Part shown: positions 33,687 through 42,562 of the stretch, piece after piece | How positions within the stretch are numbered: the stretch's first letter is position 1 | How the letters are laid out: every line of letters begins with the position of its first letter | Assembly (NCBI RefSeq): GCF_002934605.1 | Contig: NZ_PTJC01000006.1 | Coordinates: forward strand, 806,001 to 870,000 | Direction: 5' to 3' | DNA from: Neolewinella xylanilytica | Lineage (GTDB): Bacteria; Bacteroidota; Bacteroidia; Chitinophagales; Saprospiraceae | Length of the DNA: 64,000 nt | The notes under the pieces: generated by a model | The model's input: only the letters and a program-made list of their open reading frames with translations | What the model was told of the DNA's origin: nothing | Databases searched by the model: none | Position numbers and translations under genes: made by a program

Positions 33687-34969
33687 TAAATCTCCGCTTG
33701 CTCGGCGTCGACCAGCCCCAGTTCGGTAAGCAGGCTGAGGGGGCGTAGCCGGTAGCCGTCGAATTCGGCGAAGATTGTCATCGGTCGCCCCCCGGATACC
33801 GCCAGCAACCGGTAAAAGCCCCCGTAATCTGGGTGAACGCGCAGGGCGCCACCCGCCGAGTCGACCAGCAGCAGCTGCTGCCCCTTTTTGATGGGGCGAA
33901 CGTCGTCGAGGTAGACCGGATACTGCTGCAGCCAGGGATTTACGCCGAGCGCCCTCCGGTAATTGCCCAGCATGTCGGAGAAGCCGGCGTAGCCCTTCAG
34001 CCCGTCGTACGGTCGCCCGCCCGGCCGGGGTTCCGGGAAGATGCCCCGCTGCGGATAGCTGCCGGGATAGTAGTGGATAGCCCCGTTAAAAGAAGCCGAC
34101 AATGGCCAGGACTGCTCGAAGGGAGCCCGGCCGAAAACGTAGTCGAGCAAAAGAGCATACCGTTTGCTCCGCTCCCCCCGCACCCACACCCTGCGGTACC
34201 GTAGCCGGTCTTCTTCCCCCTGCACGGTCCCCAGCACGAGCCAGTGATCAGATTTTCCGGTCCGTTGGAGAAGCTCATCCCGCCGGGTGGTGATCCCCGC
34301 TGCCTGGTAGAGCTCATCCCGCCGATCGGGGGTGAACTCATCCCGAATGTGCCACGCGCGCACGAAAAGGTAAAGATCGCCGAGGGTGCGGGCGATGGTT
34401 TCTTCGGCCGCCTCTTCCGGTTGGTCGGCCAGTCGCCGCACCCGCCCCGCCAGTGCGGGCAGTTTGGCATCGGTGAGCCGGGTAGCCATCGCGAGCCAGG
34501 TATCCGCCCCCTGGGCCTGGGTGTCGGCAATACCCCGCCGGGCGATGTCCAACAACCGCAGTTCCAACTCGTCGATGCCTTCGCTCATCAAGGCGATGCG
34601 CGCCGCCAGGCGATCGTCGGCCATGCTTTCGTTCTTCACCTCCCTGACCGGGCGGAGGGCGCGGTGCTGTACTGACCGCACCCAGTCGGGGGGCTGCCCC
34701 ACGGTGAATCGGTCAGCATTGTTCTTTAGCAGGAAAACCAGGGCCAGTCCGTGGGCGCAGGGTCGGGCGCGGGCGCGGCAGCTACAGTGAAATTTTCCCT
34801 CCACTACCTGGACGGCGGATTCGATAGCCCGGCGGCCGTTGTAGTCGAATTCTCCCCAGAGCCAGTTGCCGTCGCCACCCAGCAGCCGCCAGCGGCGGCT
34901 GTAGAAGAGCCGCCGACCCGCCTCGAGGGTCTTGGCGTCGGGCGATAATTCGAGTAGGTGATCGGTCAT
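33686..34969 (-). CDS. SWIM zinc finger protein
   Basis: A 427-residue protein with an N-terminal SWIM zinc finger: Cys62 and Cys64 then Cys71 and His73 in HCSCRARARPCAHG, the CxCx(n)CxH pattern. SWIM domains bind DNA or proteins. The rest is soluble and mostly helical, with conserved patches such as YPGSYPQRGIFPEPRPGGRP. In other bacteria such proteins sit beside SNF2 helicases or AAA/VWA modules, but none is present here. ATG 34969 was chosen over a long arginine-poor N-terminal extension. Confidence 0.85.
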   Translation of the reverse strand: MTDHLLELSPDAKTLEAGRRLFYSRRWRLLGGDGNWLWGEFDYNGRRAIESAVQVVEGKFHCSCRARARPCAHGLALVFLLKNNADRFTVGQPPDWVRSVQHRALRPVREVKNESMADDRLAARIALMSEGIDELELRLLDIARRGIADTQAQGADTWLAMATRLTDAKLPALAGRVRRLADQPEEAAEETIARTLGDLYLFVRAWHIRDEFTPDRRDELYQAAGITTRRDELLQRTGKSDHWLVLGTVQGEEDRLRYRRVWVRGERSKRYALLLDYVFGRAPFEQSWPLSASFNGAIHYYPGSYPQRGIFPEPRPGGRPYDGLKGYAGFSDMLGNYRRALGVNPWLQQYPVYLDDVRPIKKGQQLLLVDSAGGALRVHPDYGGFYRLLAVSGGRPMTIFAEFDGYRLRPLSLLTELGLVDAEQAEI

Positions 34970-35004
34970 ACGGGTGCGGACAAGATAGACCGTAGCGCAA
35001 AAAG

Positions 35005-35033
35005 GGCGCCCGGAACCTGACGGACCGGGCGCC
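35005..35033 (-). terminator. Perfect hairpin with T-run upstream of the SWIM gene
   Basis: Nine-base perfect arms GGCGCCCGG / CCGGGCGCC. On the minus strand the hairpin is followed by C then five T (35003-34999). It lies 36 bp upstream of the SWIM ATG, near the 5' end of that transcript, and may regulate it or block read-through from upstream. Confidence 0.55.
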
Positions 35034-35232
35034 GCCGCAAAATACAAAGCATCAGTGCTATCAAAGGAGTGGCCCGGAATACCCGGCCGGTGAATGCTTT
35101 TCGTGTTTATTCCTTCCCTCGGGCATCCGTTACCTGGTTCTCCTGGAATTTTCTGGCAACCCGGGGCCGGTCTCCGCCGTTTTCTTGCCAGGTGTCTGTA
35201 AAGAACCCTATCTTGTTGCTAACGATTGCCCT

Positions 35233-35436
35233 ATGGATGCTCCTCAATCCGAACTCTTTAAGCGTATGCCCCGCGACGTCAAGCGGGCCGCTCTCCGGGC
35301 GGCCATCGCCGGTCAGCGGCCGGAATCGGGCCTGGAAGATACCTTCGAGTTCGAGGGCAAACGCTACCGGGTAGTAGCGGTTTCCGAACGGGATGCTACG
35401 TCTACAGCGCCGGACTCGGATTCCACCTACCACTAA
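35233..35436 (+). CDS. Small hypothetical protein
   Basis: A 67-residue soluble protein starting MDAPQSELFKRMPRDVKRAA. It has an N-terminal helical region and a short beta segment (DTFEFEGKRYRVVAVSE). No family is recognised. It is followed 3 bp later by a membrane protein gene and then a lipoprotein gene that overlaps, so the three form an operon. A TATCTTGT element lies just upstream. Confidence 0.7.
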   Translation: MDAPQSELFKRMPRDVKRAALRAAIAGQRPESGLEDTFEFEGKRYRVVAVSERDATSTAPDSDSTYH

Positions 35437-35439
35437 GCG

Positions 35440-36216
35440 ATGGGGCTGGCCTTTGGCGCGCTATTATTGGCCACCATCCTGCTTCCCGGTATCCTGTTTC
35501 GGTATGCCTACCTGCGTAGCGATTCGCTGCGTAAAACCGTAGACTTCAGCCTGCTTAGCGAAGCCGTTTTCGTACTCATTCCCACCCTCATCCTGCACGC
35601 TTTCGGTTGGGGACTGGCGCGGCTCGTTGGTCCCGCCCTGAACCTCGTGCCCGACCTCGGCGTGTTCTACCGCTTGATCACCGGACAACTCCTTACCGAC
35701 GCCGGGCTGCTGCGGCTCGAACGCGGCTTGATTCCTTTCATTCTTTACATTCTGTTGTTGGGTGCCGTCGCGGGATGGCTCGGGACTTTAGTTCAGCGGT
35801 GGGTACTGCGGAATGCCTGGGACGATCACTTTAAATTGCTGCGCATCTTTAATGACTGGGACAAATACTTCACCGGCCACAGCGTGTCCGGTGACCCCCG
35901 CCGTAGCTTCGATTACGTCCAGGTGGATGTCGTGGTCCAAAGTGGAGAAGGTGATATACTGTATACCGGCGCCCTTGCGAATTACAGCCTGAACCAGGAA
36001 CAGGGTATCGACCGCATTTTCATGGAAGTGGTCTACCGCCGGCGCCTCAGCGACGATCTCCGGCTCTCGGAAACCGCACTGGCCGACCTGCCTCCCGCCA
36101 ACCGGGAAGAAGATCCCCGATATTATAATATGCCAGGGGATTACCTGGTTATCCCCTTCGGGCAGATTCGGAACCTGAATATTTCCTACAAGAAATTCGA
36201 AACCCAAGCTGAATGA
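35440..36216 (+). CDS. Membrane protein of unknown function
   Basis: A 258-residue protein with about three to four N-terminal membrane segments (FGALLLATILLPGILF, FVLIPTLILHAFGWGLA, LIPFILYILLLGAVAGWLG) and a soluble C-terminal part from about residue 130 (WDDHFKLLRIFNDWDKYF). I do not recognise the family with confidence. It is the middle gene of a three-gene set: 3 bp after the small protein gene and overlapping the next gene by 4 bp (ATGA), which implies coupled translation. Confidence 0.78.
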   Translation: MGLAFGALLLATILLPGILFRYAYLRSDSLRKTVDFSLLSEAVFVLIPTLILHAFGWGLARLVGPALNLVPDLGVFYRLITGQLLTDAGLLRLERGLIPFILYILLLGAVAGWLGTLVQRWVLRNAWDDHFKLLRIFNDWDKYFTGHSVSGDPRRSFDYVQVDVVVQSGEGDILYTGALANYSLNQEQGIDRIFMEVVYRRRLSDDLRLSETALADLPPANREEDPRYYNMPGDYLVIPFGQIRNLNISYKKFETQAE

Positions 36217-37064
36217 ACGCTACCCTTCGCCTAGGTTACCACTTTTTCCTTTCCCTGCTTTTGCTCAGTTCCTGTAGTTCCGAAAAGACTACCGACGATC
36301 ACCCGGTGAAGACCGTTACCCTGACCCGTGACAGTCTCTCCATCACGGTGGAACCCGGCATGGGCGGCCGCCTCGTCAGCCTTACCTACGGTGGCCGGGA
36401 AATGCTGCCAACCCAGCGCGACAGCAGCGGCTATACCTATGGAAGCACCGCCTGGCCCGCTCCGCAGTCGGAATGGAACTGGCCACCCCCGGCCGCCATC
36501 GACCGCGAGGCCTACACCGTACAGGAAGTCGATGCACACTCCCTTTTACTGATCAGCCGGGAGGATCCGGAAACGGGGCTCGTCCTGCAAAAGCGTTACC
36601 GCCTCGGGCCCGATTCCGACGTGGGCCTGACCTACTGGATCACCAACCACGGGGATACGACCCGTTCCGTGGCCGCCTGGGAAGTCACCCGCCTGCCGTA
36701 CGGTGGGGCATTTTGGTTTTACAGCGATTCCCTCCGCGTCGAGCGGGGAGCGGGAACTACCGTGCAAAGCCGGGATAGCTTGCGGCGCATCACCGTCGAC
36801 GACCGCCATACCGGCAAGATCAAGGTGTTCGCCGACCTCGATTCCGTTCCCGTCTCCTACACCAACGATGGCTTGGTACTCGAGAAGCACACGGTCGTGA
36901 CGGACTTTTACCGGGTCGCTCCCGGCCAGGCACCCCTGGAAATCTATCTGGACCCGGCGGCGGGCTTCGTTGAGTTCGAACTGCACGGAGACTACCGGAA
37001 ACTGGGGTACGGAGAGACCAGTACCCTGCGAACCAAGTGGGTGATCCGGAGAGCGGAGGAGTAG
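36213..37064 (+). CDS. Lipoprotein, DUF4380/aldose-epimerase-like fold
   Basis: A 283-residue lipoprotein: the signal peptide ends in a lipobox LLLLSSC, with the lipidated Cys near residue 21. The mature part has the beta-sandwich pattern of galactose mutarotase-like proteins (VEPGMGGRLVSLTYGGREMLPT at the start, and later PLEIYLDPAAGFVEFELHG). It is probably a carbohydrate-binding or epimerase-like protein at the outer membrane or in the periplasm; the active-site His and Glu of true epimerases are not obvious. It overlaps the upstream membrane protein gene by 4 bp. Confidence 0.75.
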   Translation: MNATLRLGYHFFLSLLLLSSCSSEKTTDDHPVKTVTLTRDSLSITVEPGMGGRLVSLTYGGREMLPTQRDSSGYTYGSTAWPAPQSEWNWPPPAAIDREAYTVQEVDAHSLLLISREDPETGLVLQKRYRLGPDSDVGLTYWITNHGDTTRSVAAWEVTRLPYGGAFWFYSDSLRVERGAGTTVQSRDSLRRITVDDRHTGKIKVFADLDSVPVSYTNDGLVLEKHTVVTDFYRVAPGQAPLEIYLDPAAGFVEFELHGDYRKLGYGETSTLRTKWVIRRAEE

Positions 37065-37096
37065 GCACGATCGCCTACCGCCGATACGCCTACTGA

Positions 37097-38845
37097 CTAA
37101 CTTTCTACCCTTTGTAAAAAGCGCCAGTCCGTGCGGTAGGGGAAAACGTCCATGATCTCTCCGGCGAGGAGCCGCCGTTTCACGTCGTTCCAGAAGTCCG
37201 CGTCGAAGATTTCTCCGTGTTGCGCCCGCAGGTAGTCCAGTTGGGCGCCGGCGCGCAGGAGAAATGCCGGAAACTCTTCCGGGAAGATATCCTTCGGGCC
37301 GACGTAATACCAGGGCTGGCTGGCCATCTCGTCTTCGGGAGTTCTCGGTTGGGGGATGTGGCGGAAGTTGCATTCCGTTACCAGTTCGATCTCGTCGTAG
37401 TCGTAGAAGACTACCCGATTCACGCGGGTGACGCCGAAATTCTTCATCAGCAGGTCACCGGGAAAGATATTGGCCGCCGCCAGTTGCTTGATCGCTCGCC
37501 CGTAGTCCCGGAGGGCTTTCTGGGCCATGACCTCATCCGCTCGCTGCAAAAAGATATTGAGCGGCGTCATCTCCTTCTCGACGTACACGTGGGAGATCAT
37601 CACGCAGTCATCGAGGACCTCCACCTTTGAGGGGGCCGCCCTGCGCAGCTCCTGTAGGCAATCGTCCGAAAACCGGTCTAAGGGCAGCGATAGTTTTTCG
37701 AACAGGTAACTATCCGCCATGCGACCGACACGGTCGTGCCGTTTTACCAGGTCGTACTTTTCCTTTACCGTCTCGGCGGTAACCTGCTTGGGCGGAGCGA
37801 ACCGGTCGCGGATCAGTTTGAAAACCATATTCAGCCGGGGACTGGTAAATACGTACATCACCATACCCGCGATCCCCGGCGCGGTGACGAAGCGCTCGTC
37901 CGGGTCGTTCGCGGTATGCTTGAAGTGGCGCAGCAATTCGCGGTAGAACACCGTCTTTCCGTGCTTTTCGAAGCCGATAGCGTTGTATAATTCGCTGACC
38001 CGCTTGCTCGGCATGAAGGTCTGCAGAAAATCGACCATGTCGCTGGGCACGCTAATGTCGGCCAGGAAGTAGGAGCGATGGTAACTGAATATGGACACCA
38101 CCTGGTCGGCTTCGAGCAGGAGGGCATCGATCAGGATACCCCGGCCGGTCGGGTGGAGCAGGGGTAGGATCCATGGATAAATTCGATCGCCGTCCAGCAG
38201 CCGGCCCACGATGTAGGCGGATTTGTTCCGGTAGAAAACCGACGTCAGCACTTCCAGCCGGCTGGCGGCCGCGGCAGGGTGGGACGACCACCGTTCGGCC
38301 ACCAAACGAATGTCTCGGGTACGGTTTTCCCACTCTACGGTAAAGGGGAAATGATCCAGTACTTCCCGGATCACCTCGCCGATCGGTCGGTCGTTCAGGT
38401 CGTAGTCGTAGCTGATGGACGTCAGGCCCCGGTACTCCCGGTAGCTTCCGGTACGGACCACAAACATTACTTCCGGATGGGCGCCGATCCCGTGGGTGTG
38501 CCGGTAAACGGAGTTGAAGAAGGTCTCCGCGATGTTACGGGTGTTGAAGTGGTCGATTTCCTCGGAATACGCGTCGCGAACCTGCCGCCAAAAGTCGTCG
38601 TCGGGATGGGAAGTTTCCAGCATCCGCTTCAGCCGTTCGGTGGTTTTGGCAACTTCCTGGCGGTAGAGCGAGATCCGGCTCACCGCGTCGGCCTGCGTAC
38701 CGTGCCAGTCCCGCTGTTCGAACCGTAGCCGGGCCCGTTTGGTGATCAACTTGAACCGGTAATAGTAGTCCATGTAGCCCATCAGGATACGGTGGGCCGC
38801 TTCGTAGTGGAGTAGGGCGGGGAACGCAGGAGCAACGGACTTCAT
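37097..38845 (-). CDS. aceK: Isocitrate dehydrogenase kinase/phosphatase
   Basis: A 582-residue bifunctional enzyme that switches isocitrate dehydrogenase on and off and so controls flux between the TCA cycle and the glyoxylate bypass. The ATP-binding region TAPGIAGMVMYVFTSPRLN and the catalytic segment MKNFGVTRVNRVVFYDYDEI match enteric AceK closely, as does PQPRTPEDEMASQPWYYVG. In enterics aceK lies behind aceB and aceA; here no glyoxylate genes are adjacent. The start is ATG 38845. Family assignment is firm from length and motifs. Confidence 0.95.
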   Translation of the reverse strand: MKSVAPAFPALLHYEAAHRILMGYMDYYYRFKLITKRARLRFEQRDWHGTQADAVSRISLYRQEVAKTTERLKRMLETSHPDDDFWRQVRDAYSEEIDHFNTRNIAETFFNSVYRHTHGIGAHPEVMFVVRTGSYREYRGLTSISYDYDLNDRPIGEVIREVLDHFPFTVEWENRTRDIRLVAERWSSHPAAAASRLEVLTSVFYRNKSAYIVGRLLDGDRIYPWILPLLHPTGRGILIDALLLEADQVVSIFSYHRSYFLADISVPSDMVDFLQTFMPSKRVSELYNAIGFEKHGKTVFYRELLRHFKHTANDPDERFVTAPGIAGMVMYVFTSPRLNMVFKLIRDRFAPPKQVTAETVKEKYDLVKRHDRVGRMADSYLFEKLSLPLDRFSDDCLQELRRAAPSKVEVLDDCVMISHVYVEKEMTPLNIFLQRADEVMAQKALRDYGRAIKQLAAANIFPGDLLMKNFGVTRVNRVVFYDYDEIELVTECNFRHIPQPRTPEDEMASQPWYYVGPKDIFPEEFPAFLLRAGAQLDYLRAQHGEIFDADFWNDVKRRLLAGEIMDVFPYRTDWRFLQRVES

Positions 38846-38880
38846 CAAGCCCAAAGTAAGCTTCCGACCCCGAATCCCGG

Positions 38881-39711
38881 TCAGCGGGCGGCATAGTCCT
38901 CCACGTATTCGATCATCTTTTTCCGATTTTCCTCGTGAAACGACGCCATCACGCGGGGAAAGCGATAGCGTCGAAAGAGGGCGTCCAGGTCGAAGGCCGC
39001 TTCCCCCCGCACGGCAGCTTCCAGCGCGTCCAGGTAGTGCCGGGCGTCGTAGAGGCGCCTGCCCATCTGCTGCCGGCTATCGGTATGGTCTCCGTGGCCC
39101 GAGATAAGTAGCCGGATATCCTCCCCGTGGAGAAGCTCATCCAGCGTATCCAGCGTCCGCCGGTACCGCGCCACCGAATCGTAGACGTAGGGAAATTCGA
39201 CGTCGCAAAGGTAGTCGCCTACGATGAGGAGGCCCCGGTCTTGGTTAAGGGCGATCAGTCCGTCGTCGTTGTGTCCGGGAGCCTGGTAAAATGCATAGGT
39301 ATCCTGACCCAGGCGGGTTGTCCAGACCCGTTTGTCTACCACCAGGTCGACGGTGGGGTAGCTGATGGGGTAGTCCCGTTCGATGTAGTACTGATCGTCA
39401 AAGCCGTGGATTTCACTTAAGATGTCCTCCCGCTTCGGCTGGTTCCGCAGCGCTTGCGAAGCGATCACGGTGAAGTCCGGGAAGCGACCGTACCCGATGA
39501 TGTGGTCGTAATCCGAATGGGTGAACAACAAGTAGCAGGCCCGGTCGCCTTTCCGCCGGTCGACCGCCGCCCGGATGCGCTCGATTTCTTCCGGTAACCA
39601 GTTGGGATCGACTAGCAACAGGTAGTCCGTCCCCACCACCAACGTGGTCACCGTGCGAAACAGGGCGCTCTCGAAAATAATCAGATCCGGGCTGTCGAGT
39701 TGTCGTTTCAT
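38881..39711 (-). CDS. Metallo-beta-lactamase fold hydrolase
   Basis: A 276-residue MBL-fold protein. The metal motif is THSDYDH (residues 64-70), where the second His of the usual HxHxDH is replaced by Asp67. Further ligands lie in GHNDDG, GDYLCD and SGHGDHTDS. A metal hydrolase activity is likely but the substrate is unknown. It lies 35 bp upstream of aceK on the same strand, so the two are probably cotranscribed, with the MBL gene first. The start is ATG 39711. Confidence 0.85.
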   Translation of the reverse strand: MKRQLDSPDLIIFESALFRTVTTLVVGTDYLLLVDPNWLPEEIERIRAAVDRRKGDRACYLLFTHSDYDHIIGYGRFPDFTVIASQALRNQPKREDILSEIHGFDDQYYIERDYPISYPTVDLVVDKRVWTTRLGQDTYAFYQAPGHNDDGLIALNQDRGLLIVGDYLCDVEFPYVYDSVARYRRTLDTLDELLHGEDIRLLISGHGDHTDSRQQMGRRLYDARHYLDALEAAVRGEAAFDLDALFRRYRFPRVMASFHEENRKKMIEYVEDYAAR

Positions 39712-39744
39712 GTTGTTACGGATTAAGGCAGACGCTGGCCGTAC

Positions 39745-39773
39745 CCGCGCCGTTCCCTGGTGGGTCGGCGCGG
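39745..39773. other. Inverted repeat after the fucose-type cluster
   Basis: Perfect 8-bp arms CCGCGCCG (39745-39752) and CGGCGCGG (39766-39773) with a 13-nt loop. It lies between the mutarotase 3' end and the MBL gene start, in the position of a terminator, but has no T-run. Confidence 0.4.
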
Positions 39774-39876
39774 CCGGTATGTACCGGATACCCGGGCGCC
39801 TCCGCTGAGCATGCGCGTGATACCGGCTGCGGAGCCGGACAATTGGTGGCTTACCGAAGGGGGGACACCGGATACC

Positions 39877-40218
39877 TTATTGGTCGCGCAGGTCGAATAG
39901 TTTGTTCATGGGTACCCACTTGATACCGGCAGCGGAGAAGGGAAGCCGTTGTTGGAAGCGGTCCATTAGCGTCTCCCACTGTTGAATGGTATCGCTAGCC
40001 TGATTAAGCGCTGCGTGCCGCTCGGCGGTATAGGTCCCGTCGGTTTCCATCACCATCATCAGTCGGTTGCCTGTCCGGTAAATTTCCATTTGTACGATGC
40101 CCGCCGCGCGAATCCCCTCGGTCACTTCCGGCCAGCAGTGCCCGGCCGCGTGGTACGCCTCGTATTCGGCGATCAGGTCTGGATCGTTTTTGAGGTCACA
40201 GAGCAAGTAATGAATCAT
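39877..40218 (-). CDS. L-fucose/L-rhamnose mutarotase family protein
   Basis: A 113-residue protein of the RhaM/FucM-like mutarotase family that interconverts sugar anomers. It starts MIHYLLCDLKNDPDLIAEYE and shows the conserved EYEAYHAAGHCWPEV, with the active-site His and Trp, plus MEIYRTGNRLMMVMETD. It starts 11 bp after the fucP stop on the same strand, the last gene of a sugar catabolic set. The choice of fucose over rhamnose rests on the neighbouring FucP permease. Confidence 0.85.
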   Translation of the reverse strand: MIHYLLCDLKNDPDLIAEYEAYHAAGHCWPEVTEGIRAAGIVQMEIYRTGNRLMMVMETDGTYTAERHAALNQASDTIQQWETLMDRFQQRLPFSAAGIKWVPMNKLFDLRDQ

Positions 40219-40228
40219 GAGGGGGAAT

Positions 40229-41569
40229 TTAGGGCCGGGGTGGTGCACCGACTACGGGCGCATCGTTCTCCTGCCAACGCGAAAACACGAGCCATCCGTA
40301 GATACCGACGGCCAGGAAACACAGTAGGGGGAGGATGAAGCTAAAATTCACCTCGGGGACGCCTAACAGCCGCGCGTCGGTGTATCCGTCGCCGCCAATG
40401 TCCAGGATGAGCCCCTGCAGGGTCGGCATCAACGCGCCGCCTACGATGGCCATCACCAAAAAAGCCGCTCCGAATTTGGCGTCTTCTCCCTGACCCTCCA
40501 GGGCGATACCGTAAATCGTCGGGAACATCACCGACATGAAAAAGCTGATGCCCACCAGCGCATAAAGCCCCCAACTTCCTACCAAAAAGATGGTGAGTAA
40601 GCACATCACCGAGGCGCCGACCGCGAAGTACAACAGCAACTGCCCCCCGCTGACGAACTTCAGTAAGTAGGTGCCGATCCACCGTCCGATCAGGAAGATG
40701 ACGAGGGCGGAAATCCCGAAGGGCACGGCATCCGCATTGGAAATACCGATGGATTCCGCATACTGGTAGATATAGGTCCAGCACATGATCTGCGCCCCGA
40801 CGTAAAAGGTCTGTGCCCCGACGCCCCCGGCGAAGCGGGGTTGCCGCCACAACCGGCGAATGGCCGCGCGGATACCCAGATTCCCGCTGGTCTCCGCTTT
40901 TTCCGGCATATTCACGGCCAGGAACAAAACCAGCATGGCAATGACCACCACCCCCAGTAGCACGTAGGGATCGCGAATTACTTGTAAATCCGCTACCCGG
41001 ATAGTCGCCTGCTCGGCCGGAGGTAACGCGGCGTACGCCTCCACGCCGAGTTCCTCTACCTGGAGGCGGGAAAGGATGAACTGCTTGGCTACGATCAGGC
41101 CGCCCAGGGCACCGATGGGGTTGAACGCCTGCGCCAGGTTCAGGCGGCGCGTGGCGGTTTCCTCCGATCCGAGCGACATGATATAGGGACTCGCGGTGGT
41201 CTCGAGAAAGGCCAAGCCAAAGGTGAGGATATACAGCGAGAGGAGGAAAAAGCCGTAGCTCTCCCACCGCGCGGCGGGGTAGAATAATAAGGCTCCCATA
41301 GCGTAAAGGCCCAGACCCAGGACAATGCTTTTCTTGTAGGAATACTTTTTGGCGAAGATGGCGGCCGGTAGCGCCATGGTGAAGTAGCCGAAGTAAAAAG
41401 CGAACTGGACCCAGGAGGCCCGAAAGTTATCCAACTCCAGTACCTTCTTGAAGGCCGAAACCATGGGGTTGGTAATATCGTTGGCAAAACCCCAGAGGGC
41501 GAAAAGGGAAGTGACGATGATGAAGGGCAGCAGGACGGACCGGCTGACGACGGGTGCTTGATCGGACAT
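40229..41569 (-). CDS. fucP: L-fucose:H+ symporter (FucP family MFS permease)
   Basis: A 446-residue MFS transporter with twelve predicted membrane helices. It starts MSDQAPVVSRSVLLPFIIVT and contains FALWGFANDITNPMV, the N-terminal signature of FucP. The TM4 to TM5 region carries FLETTASPYIMSLGSEE. It imports a sugar, probably L-fucose, with protons. The SDR gene stop lies 5 bp upstream of its ATG, and the mutarotase follows 11 bp downstream, so all are one operon. Substrate specificity is inferred from family and context. Confidence 0.9.
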   Translation of the reverse strand: MSDQAPVVSRSVLLPFIIVTSLFALWGFANDITNPMVSAFKKVLELDNFRASWVQFAFYFGYFTMALPAAIFAKKYSYKKSIVLGLGLYAMGALLFYPAARWESYGFFLLSLYILTFGLAFLETTASPYIMSLGSEETATRRLNLAQAFNPIGALGGLIVAKQFILSRLQVEELGVEAYAALPPAEQATIRVADLQVIRDPYVLLGVVVIAMLVLFLAVNMPEKAETSGNLGIRAAIRRLWRQPRFAGGVGAQTFYVGAQIMCWTYIYQYAESIGISNADAVPFGISALVIFLIGRWIGTYLLKFVSGGQLLLYFAVGASVMCLLTIFLVGSWGLYALVGISFFMSVMFPTIYGIALEGQGEDAKFGAAFLVMAIVGGALMPTLQGLILDIGGDGYTDARLLGVPEVNFSFILPLLCFLAVGIYGWLVFSRWQENDAPVVGAPPRP

Positions 41570-41574
41570 AATGC

Positions 41575-42372
41575 TTAGTGTACTTGGGGTAGGAGAGCCC
41601 GATCCAGGTGGACGTACCCCCCATCCACGTATACGTACTGCCCGGTAGTATGGGAGGCGAGATCGGAAATCAGGAAGAGGGCCGTATTCGCGATTTCTTC
41701 CGGCGTGGTCATTCGCTGGCCGAGCGGGATTTTTTCGTTGATGGACCGAAGTTTTGCATCGCCGTTCTCCAAGCCGTCGATCCAGGTCCGGTAAGCGGGG
41801 GTATAGCACTCGGCAATGATGATGGCATTGCACCGCATGTTAAACGGAACGAAATCAACCGCCCATTCCCGCGTTAGGGCCAGTACGCCCCCCTTACTGG
41901 CCGCGTAGCCGGAGGTACCTCCCTGTCCGGTGAGGGCCACTTTCGATCCGATGTTGAGTACGTTGCCGCCGCTCTTTTTCAGATGGGGGAGACAATACTT
42001 GGTCAGGCACCAGTAACTGACGAGGTTCACGCGCAGACTTTGGAGGAAGGCTTCCATCGATCCCTCCAGGCTCACTCCGTCGTTAATTCCTACGTTGTTG
42101 ATCAGGACGTCGATACGGCCGTACTTCTCCCCAATTTGTTCCACCGCCGCTTCAATCTGGTCCGGATCGGTCACGTCCGTGCGCACGAAGAGCGCATCGA
42201 TTCCCTGGCGATCTAGTGCTTCGGCGTAGGTATTTCCCCGGTCGCTGCGGTCTAAAATGACGGGAAGGGCGCCTTCGGCGGCGATGCGGCGGAGCATAAC
42301 CTCTCCGATACTGCCGCTTTCGCCCGCGGCGCCGGCGATCACTACTACTTTTCCCGCGAGATTGGTTTCCAT
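41575..42372 (-). CDS. SDR family dehydrogenase, probably sugar-specific
   Basis: A 265-residue short-chain dehydrogenase in the sugar cluster. It likely oxidises L-fucose or a related sugar to the lactone as the first catabolic step; this is inferred from context. The coenzyme motif is GAAGESGSIG rather than the usual TGxxxGIG, an insertion worth noting. NNVG (near residue 92) and the catalytic YAASK are intact. It is followed 5 bp later by fucP. The 190-bp region upstream separates it from the zinc dehydrogenase and holds a GGCAC-tcc-GTGCC inverted repeat. Confidence 0.85.
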   Translation of the reverse strand: METNLAGKVVVIAGAAGESGSIGEVMLRRIAAEGALPVILDRSDRGNTYAEALDRQGIDALFVRTDVTDPDQIEAAVEQIGEKYGRIDVLINNVGINDGVSLEGSMEAFLQSLRVNLVSYWCLTKYCLPHLKKSGGNVLNIGSKVALTGQGGTSGYAASKGGVLALTREWAVDFVPFNMRCNAIIIAECYTPAYRTWIDGLENGDAKLRSINEKIPLGQRMTTPEEIANTALFLISDLASHTTGQYVYVDGGYVHLDRALLPQVH

Positions 42373-42389
42373 ATTACGCTATTGCTTGG

Positions 42390-42402
42390 GGCACGGAGTG
42401 CC
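42390..42402. promoter_or_regulatory. Inverted repeat upstream of the SDR-fucP operon
   Basis: GGCAC-gga-GTGCC lies 18-30 bp upstream of the SDR ATG. It may be an operator. The minus-strand TGGCAC resembles a sigma-54 -24 element, but the GC expected at -12 is two bases too close, so I do not call it a sigma-54 promoter. Confidence 0.35.
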
Positions 42403-42562
42403 ACTTCTCGACACCTTAGCCAATCGCCATCAATGTACTTACAAAATGGTTTTCCGGCCGCGAAAGCCCCGCCCGCCGCTTTGCAGGCAAGCTATGGGGC
42501 GGTACCCGGTGCAGCTAGGAAATACAATCGATGTCCCCGTACAACAGCAGAGTAGCGGCTGG

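Noticed and set aside
42373-42403. Sigma-54 promoter upstream of the SDR-fucP operon
   Set aside because: TGGCAC is present, but the GC expected at -12 is two bases too close; sigma-54 spacing is strict.
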